From: Caprimulgus europaeus
Lineage: Eukaryota > Chordata > Aves > Caprimulgiformes > Caprimulgidae
Length of the DNA: 64,000 bases
Direction of reading: 5' to 3'
Assembly (NCBI GenBank): GCA_907165065.1
Contig: OU015532.1
Span: 36,126,339-36,190,338, forward strand
The notes beneath the pieces were generated by a model. That model ran no database searches. It was given only the letters and a program-made list of their open reading frames with translations, and was not told where the DNA came from. Both the position numbers and the translations under genes were made by a program. This document shows positions 36,100 through 47,310 of the stretch, in pieces; position 1 is the first letter of the stretch, and every line of letters starts with the position of its first letter.

Positions 36100-38710
36100 A
36101 AAGTGATGGGACTTTGACTCCAGCTGGTTATTTTCCAACAAACCTCTTATTTCTTGGTTTTAAATAACTTAGAAAGTTCTCCTTGACTTTTAAAGTCTGA
36201 ACGTTGAGGTATGAGAGTCAAGGAGTGCTTTGCAACGTGTCAGGCTCATTCCTATATAAGAGTAATACACAGAACTGAAGAACTAAACTAATAAAGATCA
36301 GTTCTCAATTATGCTTTCTGTGAAGGTCCCTCACTGAGAAGATTAAACCCCCCCCCCCCCCCAAACCCCCAGAAAACCTAAGCCTCATGCTCTGAAAAGC
36401 TGCTCAGTGCCATTTACCCTTACTCTACTGTTGATCAGCTGCCCCTGAAACCAATAGCAAAACTCTCATCGAGATGCAGGACTCTGCTCCCCAGCATGGA
36501 GTAGCACCCTGTCAGGCTGTTTTTAAAACCTACGAAAGAAGACCCCTTGGAAAGGAGATTTTAAAACCCAACTGGCAGCTGAGTAATGTTAATTGCTGTC
36601 CAGTCTGCCACACAGTTATTGAGGTTTGTAACTTAAACTCAGGGGAAGAGTTAGATTGGAAACCGATGACTAGCAAGGTGAGGTGAATTACCGCAGGTTC
36701 CTTGTATCACATTCTCCTGGCCAGACTCTGTGATCCTCTCCAGTTAAATGCTTCAGAGTCACAATGATTTTGGGTGAGGTATTTACAGTTACCATTAACA
36801 GATAACAAACTAATAACGTGCATCCTCTCCAAGAGCCCATTTCTTTATGGTTCTTGTCCAAGGATTCATTTCTACTCTTTTATTTGCCAGAAGGGTTGAG
36901 CTTTTGCTTTGTTATGAGAAGATCAGCATGTGTCTGACTTGTATCTCAACCCTAAATGAGAAAGGACTAATTAATTTTCAGTAAGGGCCAGGATCCTAAA
37001 TTCATTAGGCCTCATTGTCCGCTTTTGATAGTTAAAGGAGTTGCGAGTAGGAAGGGAATACTATTAAAAAAACAAAAAAAAAGGCAACAAAAGGCATTGT
37101 ATATCTCTAAGATGTTCAAATTTTATCACACTGATGGTCAGGCCCTGGCAAAATGCCAGCTGCTGGAGGGCTACTTCTTATTTGAACATGCATCGCTATA
37201 AATAAAAAATGAATGCACTACGATTCCAACCACTTATGTCTTCCAGACTGAGTAATAACTGCCTGCTGGTTAGGCTCATTAACAGTAAAAACAGTACCTG
37301 ATCGGCTTTGTTTTCATCTCGTTTAGCTGCAGTTGGGGCCACACTTTATATCCCCAGAGGCTGTGTTTTGGGAACTCCTACTGTGTAGAAAATGTATGGA
37401 AACTGAAATCTATGTATATAATCAGGCTGGATGGTAAGGGAGCTCAGGAAGGATATTTGTGCCTTTCAGTGATTAAAAAAAAAGATATGGCAGCATTTCT
37501 AAGAGAGGGGACTCAGAGGGATTCCTTGAGGAAATTAGACATTGTTAAGAAATGGCTCCGAGTAAATAGACCGAAACCAAGACAGAGACAGCGAGTCTGA
37601 AATGGAAAATTGTGAACCGGGGGCAAGTTATACCACCAAGCTCACCGCACTCTGCTGAGAGAGTTTCTACAACAGCGTGGAGACGAGCTTCTTACCTGGG
37701 AGTGGGAGCCCCAGGGACAGATACTCTGCCAGAGAGTTTTTGCTCATTAGTGTACATGGTGGCATTTTGATTCAAGAGATTAATCTTAAATCACGTGCAG
37801 TAGTGTCCCGGTGACATCTGTGGAGAGAAACACCGTGCCATCCTATAACCCTTCTGTCATCCTGCTCTACTGCTCAAAAGACTAGTGAACAAAATTGCTT
37901 CTTTTATTTCCTTAGTCCCCCTACATATCTCCTATGTGTCTTCAGAACGATTTATCCTTATTTCACTGACAAGATGCTATTGTCAGCATTGTGCTGTAAT
38001 TGCAGAGTACATTGTGATCTTAGGCACGGGTCTTGTGAGCTGCTCTGCCTGGGTGGGCTCTGAAACCCACACAGGGCCAACTTGACTTTGGTGGGGGTAG
38101 TCTTGTCTCATGAGCTCAGTTTTCATTTCTATTTTTCTATTTTTCTAGCACTCACGGTTGGAATGGGGAGATTAAGGGCAGCCTCATGGACTGTAAAGCG
38201 AAAGATGAACAAGAAAAATGCTCAGGGTTGATTCTGTTTATTTTGTTATCCTGAGGATATTTGGTCAACGTGATGGTTTTGCAGGGGGCTCATCTGAGTG
38301 CAAAGGAGTGGAAAGTACTGTCTTCTATCCTGACACTTATCAACAGACCTACTAACTGTATTCTGCCACATTTACTGTTGTGTGAGGCAGGAAAAAACAA
38401 GGTTGAATTTCAGGTTTTGACCGTCCTTGTGTCTTCCTCATGGGAGCAGTCCTCAAGGAGAAGACTGGCCTCCATCCTGACAGAAGGGCTCACTGGGTTC
38501 AGCACCAAGTGCTGGTAGCAGAAAGTGTTGCACATTTTAAAAGGTGGTTTTGGGAGCAGGAGCCTGTATTTTCCAATCAGCATTTCTACTGTCAGCCCTT
38601 CAAATTCACTTGAGGCAATGGGCTGAAGGAAATGCTGACAACTGGGCTTGAGATGTGCACATTTCTGTATATCACTGGACATGCTTTTGTATGCTGGGGT
38701 CATACTGTAT
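36100..38710. other. Upstream intergenic sequence, nothing recognised
   Basis: AT-rich single-copy DNA upstream of BMF with only short chance frames. I see no exon, no CpG island and no recognisable repeat family apart from the C15 run. Confidence 0.6.
36348..36362. repeat. C15 homopolymer
   Basis: Fifteen consecutive C between AAA runs, just upstream of the BMF island. It is prone to sequencing and replication slippage. Confidence 0.95.
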
Positions 38711-38714
38711 TTTT

Positions 38715-38866
38715 CCTCTCCTCTCCTCTCCTCTCCTCTCCTCTCCTCTCCTCTCCTCTCCTCTCCTCTCCTCTCCTCTCCTCTCCTCTCCTCTCCTCTC
38801 CTCTCCTCTCCTCTCCTCTCCTCTCCTCTCCTCTCCTCTCCTCTCCTCTCCTCTCCTCTCCTCTCC
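38715..38866. repeat. (CCTCT)n pentanucleotide microsatellite, about 30 copies
   Basis: A nearly perfect array of the pyrimidine pentamer over about 152 bases, followed by imperfect C/T-rich DNA that includes a second short TCTTC array at about 38930-38945. The strand asymmetry (all purine on the minus strand) makes it a candidate for triplex formation. It reads as serine/leucine/proline repeats on the plus strand and Arg-Gly-Glu-Glu repeats on the minus strand, which are not genes. Confidence 0.97.
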
Positions 38867-39437
38867 TTTCCAGGTTTCTTCCCTTGCCCATCTTTTCCTC
38901 CTGATTCTGTACTCCTACCCTGCCTCTTCTCTTCTCTTCTCTTCTTTCCCATCTCACTCTTACAAGTTCACTTCTCCTTCCTTTGTCATGTTTCCCTCTT
39001 CTGTTCTGGACCAAGTCCTGCAGCATAAGCCCTCTCAGATGTTTGACTCTTGCTACTGGGATTTCGTAAGGGGACTATGCTGGATATTAAAGTAAAATCT
39101 GTAAATAATGTTTACAGAGTTACAGCCTCATAATGTAAAGGCCTGATCAACTCCTTGCCAAAGGCAAAAGAAAACTGATTTCTGAGGGGTGAGATCTGAC
39201 TCTGAAATACCAAGAACATCTTTGAGTGTGACTGGTAACAGACACTGAGGGTCCTCAGGACTCACCAGATATGCTCAGTGCTGGGCAGAATTAGGTCTTT
39301 CCCCTGTATCACTGCGTGAAAAGTTATGGTGCTGTTAAATGTCACAGCTGGCTAATGTGTAACCTTGGGGCTGGACACCATGCTCTTCACTGCTGGCAAG
39401 GGCTCTCTGCCTGCATTTGATTCTGGATCTCTGTTTA

Positions 39438-39620
39438 TCACACAATCACAGAATGGATGAGGTTGGAAGTGACCTCTGAAGGTCCTCTGGTCCAAACCCC
39501 CTGCTCAAGCAGGGCCACATATATCTAGTTGCCCAGGCCTGTGTCCAGATGACTTTTGAGTATCTCCAAGGATGGAGACTTCACAAGGAGCCTGGGCAAC
39601 TTATGCCAGTGCAAATCAGC
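39438..39620 (-). mobile_element. CR1 LINE 3'-end fragment
   Basis: Begins with CACAATCACAGAATGG, the octamer tail in reverse, then GGTTGGAAGTGACC, TCCAAACCCCCTGCTCAAGC and CTCCAAGGATGGAGACTTCAC, in the order of a CR1 tail read backwards. Confidence 0.9.
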
Positions 39621-42600
39621 TTGGGTGGAAAATTATTTTGAAACAACAAGTTCAAAATACCCAAGTGACACCTTTTTGTTACATTTTTTAAAAATCCCCA
39701 GTCTGTTTTTCTATTGTTTTTTGAACGAATGACGATAATCAACCCTATCTTGGGGCACACACACAGATTCTAAATGCCCTTATCTTTTACTATTCTCAGT
39801 GCTGCCGCAGGATATAAAATAGACAAGCCCTTGCAGAATCAGGTCCTAGCAAAGTACTTTGCCCGTGCTCCCAGTAGAACACAGCTGTATTACCGTTCCC
39901 ATCTTACGGAAGAGCGACATCGCATCAGTGTGTCGTGCGTTTTGGCAAAGCACTGCCAAAGACTGCACGTTGGGCTACGTGGACCTTTGGCTGGACCCAG
40001 CAGAGAGTATTGCATTTATGTTGGTAAATGTTCAGCATCGCTTCTTGAGGTTTGACCTTAGAAACATTCATATTTGGACGGAAAATGGTGGTAACAGAGA
40101 GCTCGACTATACTGGATGTGAAGATAAAGCAGAGAAACTTGACCCCTAGCACTGAGTATTTGTGTTTTCTCTTGCAGTAGGGGTGTTCAGCACAGTGGAG
40201 CACTAAGCCCTTAGGTAGAATAAAATTTAAACTGAAGCTAGAAAGTAAAAGTAGGAATAAAACCAAAATTGCTTTATTCTGCCAATAGTTCAAAAGGAAC
40301 ATCTAGTGCTAGAAGCTGCTGACTGCTTCACATCTTAATCAATTTATTAAAAAAATATATAAAAGGAAAGATAAATGTAAAAGTACAGAATAGAAAAGTA
40401 TAAAAATAACTTAATTTGTTGTTCCAATTGTAGATTTTCCTATCAGTTTCATAAAAGCCTTACAGGATGTTGAATGGTCAATCAGCTCAGAATGCCTTTG
40501 AGCAGAGTCTCTGGCTGGGAACACTGTTGTTTGTAAATTCAGGCCCTCCATTTTCATACATAAGTCTTTGCCCTCTACTGCACCACCCCCAGAATATTCT
40601 TAAAGTACTTTTTGATGTTTGCCTTTATTATCTTCAGCTAGTGATATTAGTAAACTCTCCCTGTAGTACAAGTGTTATTTATAAAACACAGAAGTTACAG
40701 ATTGCTATGAAAGAAAAAAAAACAACACTTTCTGTAGAAAAATTTCCTTTTGCTTCCCTGACTTTTTGTTTTCACTGTATCTATTGTAAATGTAGTGGTT
40801 TTTTATATATACTCATGAGGACTAACATAAAACTGAGGACCTTATTCTTCCCCCAGTGAATCCAGTGGCAAATCATCTCCAAATTCCAGTAAAACTAGAA
40901 TGGATGGACTTTACAGTTTGGGTAGGAAAAACCAAACATCTTTCTGAAAATTCTCAAAGCCTGGAAAACAAATCTGAATATAATCTGGCTGAACAGGACA
41001 CCTTACAATTTTCCTGAAGGAATGTTTGCAACTACCGATTCGCCAGTTCATCCCAATAGCTCTAATACTCATGAAAACCCATTTCCCACACGAGCCTGGG
41101 GAGGTGCACCAGGCAGTTTGGGGAACAGGGTTTTCTTTGGGTTTGAATTGTGAACGTGCAGCTCAGCACTCCAGGTAGGCAGCAGCTAAAAGAAGATGCA
41201 CCAGTTTCTGTGTGATATGTAACAATGATCATAGCTCACCTCTTCTCCTTCGTGTAGTCGGATGCAGCCGTCCTGGTACCAAGATCACAGGAAAGCTTAT
41301 CTGGAAGGGGTCCTTTGGTTTGGCTCCTTTTTAACTCTCCCCTTTTTAACAGCTGGTGTTTCCAAGAACTGAGTTGAAAGGCTGAGACAGATTTTCATTT
41401 TTAATAACTGAGCTTCAGGTTCCCTGGGGAAAAAATGTCCTCCACTGGAGACAAGAAGGTCCTGTGTCACCCAAATTCTTTACTTATTAAAGAGATAGAT
41501 GAGATCCTCTTACAAAACTCCAGTAAAGACTCTCCTTAAATCTGGAGAGGTGTTTGCTGTTTCTTTCTTACAATCTTTTTTTCATTTGTATGGCCCCCTC
41601 ATGAAATTCCAGCAGGTCCCCCGCTGCCAGGAATGACAGGGCAGGAATTGCTGCAGAGGGCAGGGAAATTGGGAGGCGACACCTGCATCCCGGCTCTGCC
41701 AGAGGCACGATGCTATAGTGGGATCCACTCGTTTGGTTTGTGCTTCATGTTCTACGGGTGTACGGTATGGACAGTACTGTGGTGGAAAACATTCTGAGCT
41801 CCTTCAAAAGGTGCTGGCAGGTGGCAAGTGACATTTTTGTCCGTTTTGTTAAAGGGAGGTTGTCTTCCTTCAAATTCCTCTCCTCTCTCCCTCTCTGAGT
41901 GTGTGCAGAGGCAGAGTAGATCGATGCATGTGGAAAACTCATAATATGAAACTCTTTGGACTGATTTTTGTTATTTGCTTCCAATTTTTTAAATTATCTA
42001 TTTTTGTGGGGGGAAAAAAAAAGAAAAAGAAAAATTAGGGGGTTGCTCACGGAAAATAGAGCAGTCTGGAACAAAAAAAACAGCAAAGTGCAAGAGTTGT
42101 CGCCTCTTTAAAAGCAGACATTAACATAACCATTGCAAAAAATTCCATGGAAAAAGTGGTTTGCAGTTGAATAAACAGCAAACTTCATTCAAAGAGCCAA
42201 TTTATCGGACAGTATCCCAGCCCAAATGGCCATCTTCTCAAATGTCCCTGTGTACCTTGGGTACACAAGTCCCACTTGAGCATCACCACCGATTTTAAAA
42301 TCTTGCCTAGGACTCCTGGTTGGAGGGAAACTTAGGGGGGAAACAAAGTGGGGAAAACAAAAGGGGAAGGTTGAAAGCTGATCAGGTACCCTTGATCTTG
42401 GGGCAATTAAAGCTTTTGCGAGAGTTTCACACAGACAGCAGGCTGACTGCTGGTTTCAAGGGAATGGCAGGAGGAGAGGGTGGAGAAAGGAGGAGAAGCT
42501 GGGGTGAGCAGAGCTGGGTAGCCAGCTGAGAGTGGTGGGTCCCACCTCTTGGTGGCTGTAACGCGTGGGGCAGAGGCGAGCTGTGAGGCGATGGACAGGC

Positions 42601-43030
42601 AGCACCCTCCCTCTCCACGTTGGTGACTCAGGGTTGGTTTGTTCCCCCTGGGGAAGCACCCTGCCTTCCCCGCTGGCGCTGCACAGCCTCCCGCCTGACC
42701 TGACTCATCGCTGGGGGACTAACCAGAAGGGCTATTTCTGGTTAAATCACCTTTCAAATTCTTTTTCCCCTTTCCTTCTCTTTCGTTTCAGTTTTCTGCT
42801 GCTTTTCCATTCTCACATCTCTGCTTCTGTTTGTTAATGCTGTCTCCTCTCTTGTCTCCTCTTCCTCTCCTCTCCTTTGCTGCTCCACCATTCCCTTTGC
42901 TTTCTACTACCTGATTTCATTTTTCAGTTGTCTTTTACTCTCTGCTGCCAAGGAAGGGCACCACAGACTCTGGCCCCCACCACTGCTGTGGAGTCCTACT
43001 AGCTGTAGTTATTAGCTGTAGTTGGTGCTT
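39620..43030. other. Upstream intergenic sequence, nothing recognised
   Basis: AT-rich DNA with homopurine and A-rich stretches (about 42005-42035). Open frames here (for example 39774-40149 and 40467-40859) overlap one another and show no domain or splice context. Confidence 0.55.
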
Positions 43031-43330
43031 TCTGTTGTCAAAGCACCTTGCAAATAGTATTGTTGTGGCAACTGAGAGAGGCAGGTAAGCCAGTGTCCCA
43101 CCTACGTTATTGACAGAGAAGCTGAGATAGCTACCTCATCTGCCTGCCTCATGATCTTGGGTATCCAGTCTGAGCTGCTAGCTGGCCTCCCAAAATCATG
43201 GGTCAGGTTTGACAGTTATTTCTATGTGTGTTTTCCTTCCATGCCTGTTATTCCAGCATCTCACACTAGCTGATACACCTGCCCAAGGACATCCAGCAGC
43301 TCAGTGGCCGTGCTGACATGACATGGTTGG
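43030..43330 (-). mobile_element. MIR-type SINE relic, probably split by about 110 bp
   Basis: The first part, CAAAGCACCTTGCAAATAG, then GAGAGGCAGGTAAGCC, then GACAGAGAAGCTGAGATAG, follows the reverse-complement MIR core and its GAGGAAACTGAGGC region. A second part at 43276-43320 (CCTGCCCAAGGACATCCAGC, then AGCTCAGTGGC) matches the following MIR segment. About 110 bases of unrelated sequence separate them. Confidence 0.45.
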
Positions 43331-44054
43331 ACTCCTTTCCTAAAGGCTGACTGTGAAGTGACTTCCAAACGCAGGTGGCACTGGAATCACCCCCCTTTTG
43401 CTCACAAGCAACGGCACCTTTACAGGGCTGGCTTGGTCGCCTGCAGATCCAAACTGCTGAGTCACACTATTGTGTTTTGGGCTTTTTGTAAAGCACCAGA
43501 CTATTTTCGAAGGGAAATCACAATGGAGGGATATGGCAGCTCCCCTGTGGGGCCCCCCGGGACCGCTGGGTCCCTGCAGAGCAGTGCTCGCCTTTGTGTG
43601 GCGTGGGGCTCGAGGAAGCCCCCACAGCCCCATGCCAGAAGAATGAGCAGCTTGCTTCAATATTTCCTTTCAATTCACTGCAGCCACTTAGGGAAGGGGT
43701 GGATTACAATGCAGGAGAAAGGTTACATCTCGAGCCTTTTTGTGTATTGCTGTGCTGCGATAGCAATTTTTGAAAGGGTATTTGCCCCCATGTGCACACA
43801 CAGGCTTTCTGCTGTGGCTGTGTGTTAGCTGATTCTCTCAGAGCTCCAGATTCCCAGCCCCAAACTTCTACTGAAATCAGCAGACTTCTATAAGCAAGCT
43901 CCAATCCTTTTTACTTTACTTACAGCAGATAGCACTTTTGAAGTTTTTCTGAATAAATACAAGTAAATTCAATGGTTAAGTGAAAGTAAAATTACATCTG
44001 GCATGAGCAGCAGGCAGAACAAAAGAGTGAAAGATGTCTCAAAATGAATCCGTA

Positions 44055-44155
44055 GGGGATCTTAGGCAAATCATCTTGCCTGGCTCAGGACTCAGAGCTT
44101 CTGTTGCTAAAATAGACATAATTTTACATGTCACCTGTATAACTCTTTGAGCTGA
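44055..44155 (+). mobile_element. MIR-type SINE relic
   Basis: Reads GGATCTTAGGCAAATCATCTTGCC, CTCAGGACTCAGAGCTTCTG, CTAAAATAGACATAATTTTA and then CACCTGTATAACTCTTTGAG. These track the MIR segments for the 'accttgggcaag', 'cctcagtttcc', 'taaaatggggataat' and 'cctcataggg' regions. Confidence 0.5.
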
Positions 44156-44744
44156 GAAGGGAAAGCATATTAAAGAAGTGGAAAAGGCTATTGCTGTATA
44201 ATAGGACAGGTAACTTCCCTTAATCTGAAATTTTCCTCTAGTTTATATGATTGTTTACCCCGGTTTTATGCCCATGTAACACTACTAGTTTAAGGGAATT
44301 TAATAGCAAGCTGTGCTTACTGAAGAACAGGTCATGGGCTTAGGTTTTATCAATGAATTCCATGCCATAATAATATCTATGGTCTCATTTTATCCGTTTC
44401 ACAACATGCAGTCTCTCCTCAACCTGTGAAGCCTTTATGCAAATGCAGGTGTTACTTAAATTCCAGCGGGATATGAGAGTTCCTAAGCTTAAACAATCTG
44501 AGAGCTGCTGTTGTGGCCCACCTCTACCTGCCTTTAGAAATTTTCTCTGGAAGTCTAGTGTTTTATTTGGGGTGTCCCAGATTTAGGAGTATCCTACAAA
44601 AGATTCTGCACGTATTTAACGTATTAAAATGCCAAAACAAACATAATCCAGCCATGCTGATCCACTTGTATAGTGAATTTTTGCTAATATGAAAGATTAC
44701 AAAAGATAAATTTGAAGCCCTTGTATTTGACTATTCATGAAAAA

Positions 44745-44830
44745 TAGATAACTAAAAGATAACGAGAAGATAACTAGAAGTTAGATAACTTCTAGAAGTT
44801 AGATAACTACTAGATAAGACAGATAACTGT
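44745..44830. repeat. Degenerate AGATAACTAGAAGTT tandem repeat
   Basis: AGATAACT recurs at least five times with variable AAAG, AGAAGTT and ACTAG spacers over about 85 bases, including a TTCTAGAA palindrome. Confidence 0.8.
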
Positions 44831-44977
44831 GTTTTCCTGAGTACTTAGAGAAGAAGTCTGACTAGGTGACCTACAGGAATAGAAATAGTATGATCTTTGA
44901 CATCAAACACACCTTCCTATATGTTAAACAGAATATTCTTCAGCATGGAAAAGAAAGAATTCGAGGGAAAAAAAAAA

Positions 44978-45075
44978 CCCATTGGAAAATTTTAACTAAA
45001 AGTCACTTCAACTAGAGATTGAAAAATTGGGATTGAAAAATTGGAATTGGAAAATTTCAACTAAAAATCACTTGT
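44978..45075. repeat. Direct repeat flanking a GATTGAAAAATTGG mini-array
   Basis: A segment of about 30 bases, GGAAAATTTTAACTAAAAGTCACTT, recurs about 70 bases on as GGAAAATTTCAACTAAAAATCACTT, with GATTGAAAAATTGG repeated between them. It looks like a local segmental duplication. Confidence 0.75.
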
Positions 45076-45849
45076 AGCTCTTGTCAGATGACATTGTATA
45101 TATACAAAGGGTAAAGCCCAATTTTCCTTGCATTAGTTTGTTACAAATGCCTCTCTCCAGTTTAGCACTCAGGGGACTGAGGGCAGGCTGTCACCAGCCC
45201 TGGGCAGTGAGGAGAGGTTTTGGTGTCTGATGAGCAAGGGCTCTCCAGCATGAACCAGGGGGCTCGAAGGACCCTCGAGGGAAGCTAAAGAAACAGACAT
45301 CCCAGTTCACGGGTTGAAAGTGGATTGGCATGTGCCTGGCAGAAGTCTTCTAACTATGAAGAACATGCTTACATGAGGGATAAACAGGATTTGTAAAAAC
45401 AAACATAGCCACAGGCAGGCACATGAAGCCAAATTCGTTCCTAGTAAACCCTGCCTGGCTTACGCTGCAGGGGTGAGCTTGGCTCAGTGTGTGACCTTAT
45501 CTAAGGCTGGAGCCATGACATCTAATATGTACAGATATTAACACTGTACGTACTGGGAGCCTTTCATTTATAAATGGATGGACAAATAAATTCAGTCTGA
45601 CATGGAGAAGTCAGGTTACCCTGAATTTGCGCGTGTGCGTACGTGCTGCGTGGCACAACCTATGCTCTCCGTTTGTGCCTATATATAGAAAGTAAATCTA
45701 GGCGGCAGGGCAGTGGGGGCAGGGGAGGCTTTGGCCCTGATCCATTACACCTGGCCTTTCTCGCACACCATGAAAATTTCATGTTGTTTTCCTCCAGTAT
45801 CTCCCGCCGTCTTTGTTCCTCTCAGGCCAGCGCTGACCAGCGGCCTCCC

Positions 45850-45927
45850 GGCCAGGCAGGCAGCGAGCCCCGGCCAGGCAGGCAGCGAGCCCCGGCCAGG
45901 CAGGCAGCGAGCCCCGGCCAGGCAGGC
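45850..45927. repeat. 22-bp GC-rich minisatellite, about 3.5 copies
   Basis: The unit GGCCAGGCAGGCAGCGAGCC(CC) starts at 45850, 45872, 45894 and 45916 (partial). The copies appear identical, so the expansion is probably recent. Confidence 0.97.
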
Positions 45928-47194
45928 TCCCTTCTGCTGCTCTTGCAAATTCTAATGAGCCGTCAATCAACAGCCTTGTTTCTTCGAAGCTTATCTTGTG
46001 ACTGCTGAGAGGGGCCAGGACTAGGGATAATGTGCAAGCTGGAAGAAAAGACACCAAGAGCATATTTAAAGTGCTTTTTTTTAGTTTTACAACCAAGATT
46101 TTTCTCCAAACTGTTGTGGCTTTCAAGCTCTCACGGTAAAGAAAGTCACTCGGGATTACAACAGATAAACAAACCGGTGCTTCAGTATGAAGGAAGAGCA
46201 GTAATCTCTACACCTTATCAAAGGCATCAGATAAACAGGACAAATCACCTTGCGTCAGACTGACTGGCAGGTCACCTTTTTTGGCAGAAAGAAAGGAAGC
46301 TCATTTCTAGAGATGAGTCAAAAGTGGAACCATGTTGCTAACCCACAAAAGCTTTGGAGGGTTAGTTACAAAACGTGGGCTAGTTCTCCTTTAGGTACAT
46401 CTTGCTTGTGTTCGTAACTCAGCTTTGTGACAGACCCCTGGGGAACAGAGGCTGAAGGGAGCTGCAGTGAGCTGCGAGGCAGCCGGACCCAGGGTGGCTG
46501 TAAGAGCACAGGGTCCCTGCTTTGGTTCAGACACGGCTGCTTGAGCCCAGCTTTGCAAGGCTGAGTCTCGCCAGCAGAGCCTGGCTGCCCTTTTCTGCAA
46601 GGAGAACAGACTGACTGTTTGAAGATGTCACTAAAACATCTCAGTCAAACTAAGGTGGCACTGCAGACATGCAGAGCTATTTCACTTGAAGTGCAAAGAC
46701 TTGAAGGGATCTTCTTACAAATTAATTCAATTTGGTAAGTTCTGAAGCCAAACTCCTCTTTGTATCTTACTCAGAAATAACTTTTTAAGCTCTTTCATTG
46801 ATGTCCCTGAAAGAGATGGCTGAGGACTAGACTGAAGGCCTAGCAATTCATGTTAACCTAACAGCTTTGTTTTATACCTGCCTGGAGATGCTCATGCAGC
46901 TTTAATTTCAGAATGAAATGAGAAAAAACACTCATATTTCAGAACAACTGAAGAAGAAAGACAAGATTTTTTTACAAGTTGTTGCAGCAGAATCGAGTTG
47001 TAGGGGTTGGGGGAATATATTTCTTAATATCTTAGATTTCTGAAACAGTTTTAACATAATAAACAATTTCTATTTCTGAATCCAGGCTAACCTAACTCGC
47101 CATTACTTTGACCTTGTAGAACTAATCTTAGAAACACCAGTGTTCCATCCCATCTCCCTTGTACCATACCCATCTCCCCAGCACCTCCAGCAGT

Positions 47195-47310
47195 GAGGAA
47201 ATGCCCCACCTTTTACAATGGCAACAAACTGAGGCCCAGGGCAGCCATGGGACTTGCCCAAGGCCACACGGGACGCCTGTGGCAGGCGAGGGACTGTGCA
47301 GGCATCTGGC
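47195..47310 (-). mobile_element. MIR-type SINE relic
   Basis: Shows the reverse-complement MIR core: CACCTTTTACAATGGCAACAAACTGAGGCCCAGGG, then GGGACTTGCCCAAGGCCACACGGG, then GGCAGGCGAGGGACT. Order and spacing match MIR, and it is GC-richer than the other copies. Confidence 0.65.

Noticed and set aside
38410..39095. Arg-Gly-Glu-Glu and Ser-Pro-Leu-rich frames
   Set aside because: They are translations of the CCTCT microsatellite.
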